A DNA stretch of 40,650 nt from Fibrobacter sp. (GCA_024398815.1 JAKSIL010000023.1:1-40650), one strand, 5' to 3'; shown: positions 25,489 through 34,187, numbered from the stretch's first letter. The notes: generated by a model not told the origin, from the letters alone. Numbers and translations are program-made.

Positions 25489-27630
25489 GTGCAACTCGAA
25501 GGAACCATAAAGAGCGTCACCTTCCACAGCGAACAAAACGGATTTTCCGTATTTCGCATAATCGTGGAAAAAGAAAAAGCCCCCGTCATCGTCACGGGGA
25601 CTTTTCCCGATTTACGCACGGGTGAAAAGCTCACCCTGGAAGGCGAATGGGGCTACCACCCCAAATACGGCAAACAGTTCAAGTGCACTTCGTTCCAGGT
25701 GACAGCCCAGGAACAGGACAACATCCTGGAATACCTTTCCAGCGGAATTTTCAAAGGCATAGGCCCCAAAACAGCCGAAAGCATCGTCAAAGTTTTTGGC
25801 GAAGACACCGCCGACATTCTGGACAACCATCCGGACATTTTCCGCAAGGCAAAAATCAAAGGCCTCACCGCCAAGAAAGTGGAAGCCTTTTTAGCGCAAT
25901 GGCAAGAAAATCGACGGAGCCGTGAGACGCTTCTGTTTTTGTACAGCCATGGCATTGTAGGCGCTGTCGCACGCAAGCTCTGGAACCAGTACGGCGAAGA
26001 GACCATTCCGAAAATCAAGGAAAACCCTTACATGCTCTGCGAAGAGGTCTGGGGAATCGGTTTCTTGAAGGCCGACGAAATCGCCATGAAGGTGGGAATT
26101 CCGAAGGACAGTCCCATCAGGCTCCAGGCGGCCATCATGTATGTTTTGCAGGAATCCAGTTACAGCGAAGGCCACGTTTACCTCCCAAAGAATACGCTTT
26201 TGGAAAAGACCATCCGCAATTTGCGAATTGCCATGGAAGACGAAGATTCCATCAACATTCTGTTGGACCAGTTCGATTCACTCTGCAACCAGGAGCGCAT
26301 CAAGCGCGTAGGCGACGACTGTTTTTACCCGCCGCTGTTCCGCGCCGAACAGCAAATCGCCGAAAACATTCTTTACCGCATCCAGCAAAACGAACTGCCG
26401 ACCGAGGGCTTTGAACACGATTTGATAGACTGGGAGCGCGAGCACAAGTTTGCCTTCGACCCCATCCAGCGGGAAGCCATTCGCATGGCGCTTGCACACA
26501 AAGTATCCATCATCACCGGCGGCCCCGGCACAGGAAAGACAACCATTCTCAAGGGCATTCTGCACATGGCCCAGAAGATGGACGAAAACGTATTTCTGGC
26601 AGCACCCACGGGCCGCGCCGCAAAGCGCATGGGCGACATGTGCGGACTCAAGGCACGCACGCTCCACCGTCTGCTCGAAGTGGACCCCATCACCAAGAAA
26701 TTCAACCGCTGTGCACAGAACCAGTTGGAATGCGACCTCTTGATTGTCGACGAATTCAGCATGGTGGATACTTGGCTTGCAGCCTCGCTTTTGGAAGCCA
26801 CCGCCTTCCGCACGAGAATCGTGCTGGTCGGGGACGCCGACCAGTTGCCGAGCGTGGGCCCCGGAAACGTGCTGAACGACCTTATCCGCTGCCCTAGAAT
26901 CCCGACCACCCGCCTGCAGCACATTTTCCGCCAAGCTCACGACAACGACATCGCCGACAAGGCCGCCAAAATCAACAAAGGAATTCTCCCCTCGCCCATT
27001 GACGGGCCCAACGTACACTTTGTTCCCTTTGACGAACCCGAACAGGCGAAGGCATTGCTGCAACAACTCTTGACCACGGGTATCCGCGCAAAACTGGACA
27101 TCGACCAGAAAACGGATTTACAAATTCTCACCCCCATGCGCAAGGGGCCTCTCGGCACCTTCGAACTGAACTCCTTTTTGCAAGGGCAAATGAACCCCGG
27201 CAAAGCACGATACAAAATCGCTGGTGTACAATGGAGCGACGGCGACCGCGTCATGCAAATCAAGAACAACTACGACAAGAACGTGTTCAACGGCGACGTG
27301 GGCATCATTTTCAAGGTGGCGAAGGACGGCGAGAAAATCACCGTGTTCTACGACGACAAGACCGTGGAATACGAAGGCGACGAACTCGAACAGTTGAGCC
27401 TCGCCTACGCCTGCACCATCCACAAGAGCCAGGGCAGCGAATACCCCGCCGTAGTAGTCATCCTGGATTCGAGCCACTACGTGATGCTCCAGCGCAACCT
27501 CATCTACACGGCCATCACCCGCGCCAAGGGGCATGTCTGGATACTCTCGGCACCGGGAGCCCTCGCAACAGCCGTCAGGAACAGCCGAAGCCACCACCGC
27601 TACACCCGGCTTACCGAGCGTCTGAGCTAA
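25489..27630 (+). CDS. recD2: RecD2-type ATP-dependent DNA helicase
   Basis: Superfamily 1B 5'-3' DNA helicase of 713 residues. The RecD2 N-terminal region (OB-like start MQLEGTIKSVTFHSEQNGF, then helix-hairpin-helix segments such as GIFKGIGPKTAESIV) distinguishes it from the RecD subunit of RecBCD. The motor has Walker A GGPGTGKTT with Lys350, a LLIVDEFSMVD Walker B, VLVGDADQLPSVGPG (motif III) and, at the C-terminus, YACTIHKSQGSEYPAV (motif VI region). Likely role: DNA repair or replication-fork processing in the cytoplasm. The start is GTG at 25489, nine bases after the CstA gene; no upstream ATG gives the family N-terminus. It is the last of the tight rightward series; no good terminator follows. 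The 146-base gap 27631-27776 is very AT-rich and holds only a weak CCGC/GCGG stem and the presumed promoter of the next gene. Confidence 0.92.
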   Translation: MQLEGTIKSVTFHSEQNGFSVFRIIVEKEKAPVIVTGTFPDLRTGEKLTLEGEWGYHPKYGKQFKCTSFQVTAQEQDNILEYLSSGIFKGIGPKTAESIVKVFGEDTADILDNHPDIFRKAKIKGLTAKKVEAFLAQWQENRRSRETLLFLYSHGIVGAVARKLWNQYGEETIPKIKENPYMLCEEVWGIGFLKADEIAMKVGIPKDSPIRLQAAIMYVLQESSYSEGHVYLPKNTLLEKTIRNLRIAMEDEDSINILLDQFDSLCNQERIKRVGDDCFYPPLFRAEQQIAENILYRIQQNELPTEGFEHDLIDWEREHKFAFDPIQREAIRMALAHKVSIITGGPGTGKTTILKGILHMAQKMDENVFLAAPTGRAAKRMGDMCGLKARTLHRLLEVDPITKKFNRCAQNQLECDLLIVDEFSMVDTWLAASLLEATAFRTRIVLVGDADQLPSVGPGNVLNDLIRCPRIPTTRLQHIFRQAHDNDIADKAAKINKGILPSPIDGPNVHFVPFDEPEQAKALLQQLLTTGIRAKLDIDQKTDLQILTPMRKGPLGTFELNSFLQGQMNPGKARYKIAGVQWSDGDRVMQIKNNYDKNVFNGDVGIIFKVAKDGEKITVFYDDKTVEYEGDELEQLSLAYACTIHKSQGSEYPAVVVILDSSHYVMLQRNLIYTAITRAKGHVWILSAPGALATAVRNSRSHHRYTRLTERLS

Positions 27631-27776
27631 TCCCAAAGCCACTTTTCCGCAAAAAAAGGCAAAAAAGCGGGATTTCAAACATATTTTTTTGTTTTACACA
27701 TAATTTTACGCAATTTACATGTACATTTTCCCCAATTTTTGTTTATTTTTCAAAAAAAACATACCAGAGGTATTTT

Positions 27777-28832
27777 ATGAACTTCAAGAAACTTCTTTTG
27801 GGCACAGCCTTGGCTATGTCTACCGTCAATTTTATGGCCTGCTCCGATGACTCCACGGCAGCTCCGCCTCCGAGTGGTCCTACCAGCTCTGCAGCAGAAG
27901 AAATCCATATTCGCGAGAATACCGATCTTTCTCCAATTAAGTTCGAAACGATCAGCGCTCAGTTGGGCGGCAACAAGGAATTTTTCAAGGGAAATATTCA
28001 AATTGACATTTTGGACACCCTCAGTTCCGAAAATCCGGACCAGGTGTATTTCACGAATGTAGAATTTACCGTCGGTCGAATTGAAAACGATAAAGCCGTC
28101 GAGAGCACGGCCCAAGTCGTTTTCAACCAAATCCAGCCCCAAATGCAAACACTCAACTTGCAGGAAATGGGCGTATCCATCGACTTCAGCGACCCGTCCT
28201 TCACGGACTGCGGTACATACGTGCTTATGGTCACCGCCACGGCCTCCGACGATGCGGGAAAACCGGACAAGTTCGTCACCACAGGTCAATCAGAAAAGTT
28301 CCAGCGCCCGGAAGCCTACTGCAAGTCCAAGGAACCGGAATCCTCTGCCGCGGTTGAAGTCAAGCAGATCGAAATGGAAACCTACGAAGTCACCCTTGAA
28401 ACCAATGGCAAGAAGGGCTTGAACCTCGCTGCCGGCACGACATTCACCGAAGCTGAAATCGCCGCTGGCAACGCCGTCCACTTCACCCTCGACAACGTCG
28501 GTGGCGTAATCACCATCAACAGCCAGAACGGAACCTTGTTCTCCCCCATCACCAACGGCGATGACAACATCAACTACGATGATGACTGGAGCTTCAACTA
28601 CTATCCCGAAACTGAACTGGGCCGTTCCGCCTATGTTTCCGACTTCCAGTACAAGGACATCTCCGGCACCTCCATCGACCCGCTGGATCAGACCGACTTG
28701 ATCTACGTCGCCAAGGCTACCACCTACGACGCCAATACCGGTGCAGGTTTCTTCGCTTTCGTTCTTATCGCCAAGCAGGAACTCACCAACAAGGACTACT
28801 CCATGACCTTCAAGGTCTACAAGGCCAAGTAA
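27777..28832 (+). CDS. Secreted lipoprotein, unknown function
   Basis: Product of 351 residues. Residues 1-22 form a lipoprotein signal peptide with lipobox FMAC (Cys22), followed by a short Ser/Pro/Ala linker (DDSTAAPPPSGPTSSAA). The remainder seems beta-rich, with a first domain (about 40-185) and a second (about 195-351) rich in Asn, Asp and aromatic residues (for example DDNINYDDDWSFNYYP) that recalls carbohydrate-binding or adhesion modules. No catalytic motif was recognised. The ATG at 27777 is preceded by AGAGG at a good distance; the same frame is open far upstream into the helicase gene, but that part reads as non-protein. It is flanked by its own AT-rich upstream region and a strong terminator, so it is probably a single-gene transcript. 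Confidence 0.75.
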   Translation: MNFKKLLLGTALAMSTVNFMACSDDSTAAPPPSGPTSSAAEEIHIRENTDLSPIKFETISAQLGGNKEFFKGNIQIDILDTLSSENPDQVYFTNVEFTVGRIENDKAVESTAQVVFNQIQPQMQTLNLQEMGVSIDFSDPSFTDCGTYVLMVTATASDDAGKPDKFVTTGQSEKFQRPEAYCKSKEPESSAAVEVKQIEMETYEVTLETNGKKGLNLAAGTTFTEAEIAAGNAVHFTLDNVGGVITINSQNGTLFSPITNGDDNINYDDDWSFNYYPETELGRSAYVSDFQYKDISGTSIDPLDQTDLIYVAKATTYDANTGAGFFAFVLIAKQELTNKDYSMTFKVYKAK

Positions 28833-28856
28833 TCCTTAGCGTAACAACGCTTTTAA

Positions 28857-28885
28857 AAGGTTCCCCCGACGGGGAGCCTTTTTTT
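28857..28885 (+). terminator. Rho-independent terminator of the lipoprotein gene
   Basis: AAGGTTCCCC (28857-28866) pairs with GGGGAGCCTT (28871-28880) around a CGAC loop, ten pairs with one G-T. Seven T follow from 28879. It lies 24 bases after the stop codon. Confidence 0.9.
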
Positions 28886-28901
28886 ATTGCTCTGAAAATG
28901 C

Positions 28902-28909
28902 TATCTTTG
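28902..28909 (+). promoter_or_regulatory. TAnnTTTG promoter box of gpmI
   Basis: TATCTTTG matches the Bacteroidota -7 element. It lies just after the preceding terminator and 34 bases before the gpmI ATG, leaving a leader of about 30 bases that contains a CGGAG SD. Position between terminator and gene makes it the best placed of these boxes. Confidence 0.5.
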
Positions 28910-28943
28910 ACCCCGTTAAGTAACAAACAAAACGGAGTTAAAC

Positions 28944-30578
28944 ATGCTCAAGAAACTTTCCAACTTTGCAGGAATCAAGGGCCCCGTCGTCACCATCGTG
29001 ATGGACGGTTTCGGCATCAGCGCGAACGAACAGGGCAACGCCATCAAGGCCGCCCGCACCCCCACCCTCGACCGCCTTTTCAAGGACTACTCCAACGTAG
29101 TGCTCAAGGCTCACGGTCGCGCCGTCGGTATGCCAACGAACGAAGACATGGGTAACTCCGAAGTGGGCCACAACGCCATCGGTGCTGGCCAGGTGTACAA
29201 CCAGGGTGCAGCCCTCGTGCAGGATTCCATCGTCTCCGGCGAAATTTTCGAACGCGACGCCTGGAAGGAAATCGCCGAAAACGTCCGTGCCAAGAACAGC
29301 ACGCTCCACTTCATCGGCCTCTTCAGCGACGGCAACGTCCACTCCAACATCAGCCACTTGAAGGCCATGGTCGCCGAAGCCAAGAAGGAAAACATCAAGA
29401 AGGTCCGCGTGCACATCCTCTTGGACGGCCGCGACGTTCCTGAAACTTCCGCCCTCGATTACGTCGGCCCGTTCGAACAGTTCATCGCAGAACTCCGCAG
29501 CCCGGAATTCGACGTTTGCATCGCTAGCGGCGGTGGCCGTATGCAGATTACCATGGACCGCTACAACGCCAACTGGAAGATGGTGGAACTCGGCTGGAAG
29601 ACCCACGTGCTTGGCGAAGGCCGCATGTTCGCTTCTGCTACCGAAGCTATCGAAACTCTCCGTGGCGAAACCAAGGCCATCGACCAGGATTTGCCGCCGT
29701 TCGTGATTGCCGCTAACGGACAGCCCGTGGGCTCCATCAACGATGGCGACTCCGTGGTGTTCTTCAACTTCCGTGGCGACCGTGCCATCGAAATCAGCCG
29801 CGCCTTCGAAGAAGAAAACTTCAGCGAATTCGACCGCAAGCGCTTCCCGAAGGTCTGCTACGCCGGCATGCTCCAGTACGACGGCGACCTCAAGCTCCCG
29901 AACCGCTTCCTCGTTCCGCCTCCGGCCATCAAGGAAACCAGTGGCGAATGGTTCGCCGAATGCGGCGTGAAGCAGTTCGCCTGCTCCGAAACGCAGAAGT
30001 ACGGTCACGTGACCTATTTCTGGAATGGTAACCGCTCCAGCAAGTTTGACGGCGAAACCTACCTCGAAATTCCTTCCGACGTCGTTCCATTCGAACAGCG
30101 CCCGTGGATGAAGGCAGCCGAAGTCACCGACGCCATGATCGAAGCCCTGAAGAGCGGCAAGTACCAGACGCTCCGCTGCAACTACCCGAACGGCGACATG
30201 GTCGGCCACACCGGTAGTTTCCGCGCTGCCACCATGGCTATCGAAGCCGTGGATATCGGCCTCGCTCGTTTGCTCCCGGTAATTGATGCCATGGGCGGTG
30301 TCGCCCTCATTACCGCCGACCACGGTAACGCCGACGAAATGTACGAAATCGACAAGAAGACCGGCATGCCGAAGCTCAACAAGGACGGTTCCTTCAAGGC
30401 GAAGACCAGCCACACCCTGAACAAGGTTCCCTGCATCCTTTACGATAACGTAAGCGGTGGCCACCTTGCCCTCAAGGAAGGCGACTGGGGTCTTTCGAAC
30501 CTCGCCGCTACGAGCGCGAACCTCCTCGGCTTCGAAAAGCATGAGGCTTGGGATGAATCGATGCTCATCATCAAGTAA
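28944..30578 (+). CDS. gpmI: 2,3-bisphosphoglycerate-independent phosphoglycerate mutase
   Basis: Cytoplasmic glycolytic enzyme of 544 residues that interconverts 3- and 2-phosphoglycerate using two metal ions (usually Mn) and a phosphoserine intermediate. The N-terminal metal site VMDGFGIS, the catalytic Ser72 in EDMGNSEVGHNA, the insert domain with LLDGRDVPETSA, and the C-terminal metal motifs NYPNGDMVGHTG and ITADHGNADEM are all present. Length is slightly above the usual 510-515, spread over the chain. The gene is flanked by its own TAnnTTTG box and a bidirectional terminator, so it appears monocistronic. Codon use is strongly biased to C-ending codons, consistent with high expression. 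Confidence 0.96.
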   Translation: MLKKLSNFAGIKGPVVTIVMDGFGISANEQGNAIKAARTPTLDRLFKDYSNVVLKAHGRAVGMPTNEDMGNSEVGHNAIGAGQVYNQGAALVQDSIVSGEIFERDAWKEIAENVRAKNSTLHFIGLFSDGNVHSNISHLKAMVAEAKKENIKKVRVHILLDGRDVPETSALDYVGPFEQFIAELRSPEFDVCIASGGGRMQITMDRYNANWKMVELGWKTHVLGEGRMFASATEAIETLRGETKAIDQDLPPFVIAANGQPVGSINDGDSVVFFNFRGDRAIEISRAFEEENFSEFDRKRFPKVCYAGMLQYDGDLKLPNRFLVPPPAIKETSGEWFAECGVKQFACSETQKYGHVTYFWNGNRSSKFDGETYLEIPSDVVPFEQRPWMKAAEVTDAMIEALKSGKYQTLRCNYPNGDMVGHTGSFRAATMAIEAVDIGLARLLPVIDAMGGVALITADHGNADEMYEIDKKTGMPKLNKDGSFKAKTSHTLNKVPCILYDNVSGGHLALKEGDWGLSNLAATSANLLGFEKHEAWDESMLIIK

Positions 30579-30605
30579 TCAAAACAACCAACATTAGTAA
30601 CAATT

Positions 30606-30637
30606 AAAAAAGGCTCCCGCGAGGGAGTCTTTTTTTT
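30606..30637. terminator. Bidirectional terminator between gpmI and the leftward GGDEF gene
   Basis: AGGCTCCC (30611-30618) pairs with GGGAGTCT (30623-30630) around a GCGA tetraloop. Eight T follow on the right (30630-30637), and a run of A on the left (30606-30611) provides T for leftward transcripts. It can serve both converging genes; the leftward stop codon is at 30686. Confidence 0.88.
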
Positions 30638-30685
30638 GGATTGCGTCTAGGTGCAACGTCATTTAACACCACTGACGCACGACGT

Positions 30686-32683
30686 TCAGTTCATGGACAA
30701 GCGATTACGCCCATTTTCCTTGGACTGGTACAGCGCCTTGTCAGAAGCCTCGTACAGTTTGTTGAACGTATTCTTTTCGTCACTCGAAATCACAGCTCCC
30801 ATGGAAAGCGTTGTCGCCTTCTCCGCCGAAAGCAGCGACATGTTGATCTTGTCGAATATCTGTTGGGCACGCTGAAGCATGAATTCTTCGGTACATTCCT
30901 TCTTGAAGAACAGCGCCGCTGCAAATTCGTCGCCACCCATGCGGCAAGACATGTCATCGTTGCGCAAAGCGCCCGTCAGAGCCTGTGCCACCATTATCAG
31001 GAACTCGTCCCCAGCATGGTGGCCATAGGTATCGTTGAACTGCTTGAACTTGTCCACATCGACCATCAGGAGCATCACCTTGGAAGAGCCTTCCAGCAAT
31101 TTCTGCTCCACGTCGCTCTGGAACGCCGAGCGGTTCATGAGCCCAGTCAGAGCGTCCTTCCTATAGGTATTTTCCCAATAAAGCAGCTGCTTGGCGGCCC
31201 TGTCACGCTGTTCCAGGGCCAGCTGCGTTGCGGCAAACGTCTTAGTGGAATCGATGACGGTCACCTCGATTCTAGACGAACGAGAAACGGAATCGAAGAA
31301 AAGACGGCCAGTGCAGTACACATACGTAATGTCGCCGTTCTTCTTGAGGAAGCGATGTTCCAAGTACGCCACAGGAGCCTTGGCCAGGTACTCGCCCACC
31401 TTGCAGAGGTATTCCGTACGGTCCTCTTCAGGAACCATGTCGCCCTGCGTCAATTTCAATTCATTCACGTCCTGCTGCGTATAGCCCGAAATTTCCTCGA
31501 ACGCCTTGTTCACGGTAAGAATCCTGAGCGTCGCCGCATCCAGCATGTAGTTCATGAACTCAAGCGCATGCACGCATTCTCTTGAAATGTCGTTCTTTTC
31601 AGGCGAGACAATGCCCTCGGATGTACTGTTCGGCTTCAGCGCATTCTCCCCTGCGAACTCCTTGACGTTTGAACTTGGTTTTCCGAGATTCGGATTTTCC
31701 TCCAGAATCTGGATGAATTGCGAAACGATGGTCGGGTCGAACTGCATTCCTGCACAGCGGCGCAACTCATTGATGGCTGCCGTTTGCGACATGCCCTTGC
31801 GGTAAGCGCGATTACTCACCATGGCATCGTAAGCATCCACCACAGATATGATTCTAGACAGAAGCGGAATAGATTCTCGACTGAGCCCGTCAGGATATCC
31901 ACGGCCATCCCAGCGTTCATGATGGAAACGCACCATATGAGCAATGGATTTCAGTTCCGGCGAGCTGTTCGCAATCTGGAAACCTTTTTCCACATGGTTT
32001 TTCATCACCACCCATTCTTCGTCGCTCAATTTGCTGGGTCTGTTCAATATTTCAATCGGGATGCCGATCTTGCCGATATCGTGAAGCAGGCAAAGCAACG
32101 AAAGATCGCTCTGCTGCACATCGGAAAGCCCAAGACGCACACCGAGGGCAGCCCCCATTTCCTGAGTGCGCTTCACGTGCGCTTCCGTATCGCTGTCGCA
32201 CTCCTGCAAGGCCTTGATGAGCGAAGCCAGCGCCGATGAATGGAGCGACTTCTTGTCCAGCAGCTTTTTCTGGTGCAAGGCGCGGGTCGCATTCTTTATC
32301 GCCCCCAAGACACCATCGGGATTGCGGGCACCCACACTCACAGCAGTCACAATGTCTTCCGAGAAATTCTGCTTGACACGCCCCAGAATGGACTTCGTTT
32401 CGCCTTCTGTCAAAGTCGTACTCACGACAATCAGGATGGCGTCTTCACCACGGACAAAGTAAGAATCCTTCGGGAAAGACGACCTCAGCATTTCTGCCAA
32501 ATTTTGCAATACGGCATCGCCAACGCCATGCCCCCTGGATGCATTGATTATCGAAAGCCCATTGACATCGCAAACAGCAACAGTCACCTGGTCGCCATCC
32601 ATACGGACATTGGATTCCCGCACAAAGATTTCAAAGGCGTCCTTATTTTGGAAACCCGTCAACATATCGGTTTCAAGCACCAT
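30686..32683 (-). CDS. c-di-GMP signalling output protein: degenerate GGDEF, HD-GYP, PAS, intact GGDEF
   Basis: Product of 665 residues with four parts. The first GGDEF domain (about 1-140, starting DMLTGFQNK) is degenerate: residues 79-83 read GEDAI, so it should not make c-di-GMP. An HD-GYP phosphodiesterase domain (about 150-330) is intact, with His201-Asp202 (LLHDIGKIG), His254-His255 and the GYP loop DGRGYPDG (259-266). A PAS domain (about 375-490) follows. The last domain is an intact diguanylate cyclase, with GGDEF at 583-587 in RMGGDEFAAAL. One protein may thus both make and degrade c-di-GMP. It has no membrane segment of its own. The gene begins 11 bases inside the end of the upstream 7TM-PAS gene; both look like pieces of one longer protein. 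Targets are unknown, but adhesion or surface processes are typical of c-di-GMP. Confidence 0.9.
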   Translation of the reverse strand: MVLETDMLTGFQNKDAFEIFVRESNVRMDGDQVTVAVCDVNGLSIINASRGHGVGDAVLQNLAEMLRSSFPKDSYFVRGEDAILIVVSTTLTEGETKSILGRVKQNFSEDIVTAVSVGARNPDGVLGAIKNATRALHQKKLLDKKSLHSSALASLIKALQECDSDTEAHVKRTQEMGAALGVRLGLSDVQQSDLSLLCLLHDIGKIGIPIEILNRPSKLSDEEWVVMKNHVEKGFQIANSSPELKSIAHMVRFHHERWDGRGYPDGLSRESIPLLSRIISVVDAYDAMVSNRAYRKGMSQTAAINELRRCAGMQFDPTIVSQFIQILEENPNLGKPSSNVKEFAGENALKPNSTSEGIVSPEKNDISRECVHALEFMNYMLDAATLRILTVNKAFEEISGYTQQDVNELKLTQGDMVPEEDRTEYLCKVGEYLAKAPVAYLEHRFLKKNGDITYVYCTGRLFFDSVSRSSRIEVTVIDSTKTFAATQLALEQRDRAAKQLLYWENTYRKDALTGLMNRSAFQSDVEQKLLEGSSKVMLLMVDVDKFKQFNDTYGHHAGDEFLIMVAQALTGALRNDDMSCRMGGDEFAAALFFKKECTEEFMLQRAQQIFDKINMSLLSAEKATTLSMGAVISSDEKNTFNKLYEASDKALYQSKENGRNRLSMN

Positions 32684-33689
32684 GTTGAAAAAAAATGAAC
32701 AAACGGCCGATAATTTTGGAATGATTGTTCTTTAGCAGACGGTAGTCGCAACGAAACGGAGTCTCCACATCGTCTTTCGTTATCACGCACTGAAACGAGC
32801 AGCCGCGTTCAGCATACTCGTCCACAGGAGGAATCGAGCATTCCTGCAGGAACTTCGACATGGAATCGCCCAATTTCATAGCTGGGAGGAAACCGTTCGC
32901 ACGGCTGTTGTACAAAATCAACTTGTCGTCGCGATCGAAAAGGACGATAATCTGTTCCACGTTTTCGAACACGGAATGCTTGAAGAAATTCAGCATTCCA
33001 TGGGTTGAAAACCAGTAGCAACTCCAATAGAAAATATATACGCAGAAACAGTAAAGTGGCAGAGTGATATCGGCATAGTTATGGGATTTGAGACCAGGAA
33101 TTGTACGGTAAAGTACATTCACAAGCATGATAATCACAATTCCTATTCCGGAATACACATACTGCAGTTTGTACTCCTTGGGGACTTCAATTATTTTGTA
33201 CACAAGACTTAAAATGGCAAGCCCGACAAACACATACGAAAGTCCCAAGTGCGAATAGTACAGAGGGTGGCTAATATACTCGTTCTTTGTAGCGCCTGTA
33301 CCGGTAAACGTCACCACAATGTCGTAGAAAGGGTTGATGAACATGATAACCGAATCAACGCAAATCAGCCCGAACAGAATCCAGAAAACGACACGCCCTT
33401 TTTTAGTGATAAGGCCGTGCGTATAAATTCTGACAAACACAGCCATGAACACCAGCATAAAATTCATGGAGACGAAATAGCAACTGGAGAAGACAGAGTA
33501 GGCAAAAACGGAATCCATCAATTGACGGAGAAAATGCGATACGGCGGAAAAAGCGGCAAAAACGCTAGTCAAGGCAAAATACTTGCCAAGGGCATCTCGT
33601 TTCTTGATTGCGGAAAGGGCCAGAACTATATTCAGCGTACACAGCCCAATCAAGCACAAGCCAAAAAATGTCATTCCCAATTCATGCAT
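32673..33689 (-). CDS. 7TM-PAS membrane sensor, apparently split from the downstream GGDEF/HD-GYP protein
   Basis: Product of 338 residues. Residues about 1-235 hold roughly seven hydrophobic helices, similar in layout to the 7TM sensor of the histidine kinase at 15376. A PAS-like domain (about 240-335, ENVEQIIVLFDRDDKLILYNSRA) follows, and the chain ends RLFIFFQHGA just where a PAS domain would pass into an effector. It has no effector domain itself. The next gene starts in another frame within its last codons, after a run of eight T (plus-strand A 32688-32695). Removing one T would give an unbroken 7TM-PAS-GGDEF-HD-GYP-PAS-GGDEF protein. The arrangement could be a real two-gene pair with coupled translation, slippage, or a sequence error. 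No SD is seen before the start. A Nudix gene lies 54 bases upstream. Confidence 0.8.
   Translation of the reverse strand: MHELGMTFFGLCLIGLCTLNIVLALSAIKKRDALGKYFALTSVFAAFSAVSHFLRQLMDSVFAYSVFSSCYFVSMNFMLVFMAVFVRIYTHGLITKKGRVVFWILFGLICVDSVIMFINPFYDIVVTFTGTGATKNEYISHPLYYSHLGLSYVFVGLAILSLVYKIIEVPKEYKLQYVYSGIGIVIIMLVNVLYRTIPGLKSHNYADITLPLYCFCVYIFYWSCYWFSTHGMLNFFKHSVFENVEQIIVLFDRDDKLILYNSRANGFLPAMKLGDSMSKFLQECSIPPVDEYAERGCSFQCVITKDDVETPFRCDYRLLKNNHSKIIGRLFIFFQHGA
32688..32695 (-). other. Eight-base homopolymer at the 7TM-PAS / GGDEF reading-frame junction
   Basis: Eight A on the plus strand (U8 in the mRNA) lie exactly where the sensor frame and the effector frame meet. With seven, the codons read I-F-F-N-M-V-L-E-T-D and join the two proteins without a stop. 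Candidate site of a phase-variable indel, transcriptional slippage, or sequencing error. Confidence 0.7.
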
Positions 33690-33743
33690 GCAATATAATA
33701 TATATCAAAAAACATCAACATGCACGCATAAAGTTCATATATT

Positions 33744-34139
33744 CTATTTCATGAAGCTTTCCGTCTTCAAAGAGTTCACGACTTCCACATCGGCAGGGAG
33801 CCAATCCACATTGTCAAGTTCAGATGGAGAAAGCCACTTGGCGGCTTCGTGTTCCAAGAGTTTCAATTCGCCGCCCACCACGCTGCAGAAATAGCAATGC
33901 ATGGTCAAATGGAAATTCGGGTAATCGCAATCCACGGTACAGATAAAATCGCCGACTTCCACAACAACGGCAAGTTCTTCGTGAAGTTCACGCGCCAGAG
34001 CCTGTTGCGGAGTCTCTCCCGGTTCCACTTTGCCGCCGGGAAATTCCCAGCCGCCCTTAAAATCGCCATACCCGCGCTGGGTGGCAAAAATCTTGTCGCC
34101 ATTCTTGATGACGCCAGCAACAACTTCAATCGTTTTCAT
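33744..34139 (-). CDS. MutT-type Nudix hydrolase
   Basis: Product of 131 residues. The Nudix box is present as GGKVEPGETPQQALARELHEEL, matching G-x5-E-x7-R-E-x-x-E-E, with Ala in place of the usual Gly near its end. The N-terminus MKTIEVVAGVI and the WEFPGGK motif are typical of 8-oxo-dGTP diphosphatase-like MutT proteins, which cleanse oxidised nucleotides; other nucleotide substrates are possible. The chosen start at 34139 gives the standard N-terminus; a longer in-frame start at 34247 would overlap the divergent nnr gene and add 36 unrelated residues. It diverges from nnr with a 48-base gap, and the 7TM-PAS sensor gene follows 54 bases downstream on the same strand. Confidence 0.88.
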   Translation of the reverse strand: MKTIEVVAGVIKNGDKIFATQRGYGDFKGGWEFPGGKVEPGETPQQALARELHEELAVVVEVGDFICTVDCDYPNFHLTMHCYFCSVVGGELKLLEHEAAKWLSPSELDNVDWLPADVEVVNSLKTESFMK

Positions 34140-34187
34140 AAAAAAAGATATATTAATACCAGGTTTCCACCTACAAGTAACAAATTT

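Noticed and set aside
23884..25536. Leftward 550-codon frame opposite the CstA gene
   Set aside because: His/Glu/Asn-rich, no domain, and the opposite strand encodes an unmistakable CstA protein with membrane segments.
27646..27670. CCGC/GCGG stem after the helicase gene as a terminator
   Set aside because: Only four pairs with a long A-rich loop and no T-tract.
27231..27776. Upstream extension of the lipoprotein frame through the helicase gene
   Set aside because: The extension is Arg/His/Pro-rich out-of-frame helicase sequence; the lipoprotein signal peptide and SD place the start at 27777.
28938..30542. Leftward 534-codon frame opposite gpmI
   Set aside because: Antisense shadow of a highly codon-biased gene; no SD and no motif.
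33690..33697. TATATTGC next to the 7TM-PAS start taken as a -7 box
   Set aside because: It departs from TAnnTTTG and touches the ATG, so the transcript would start inside the gene; too weak to call.
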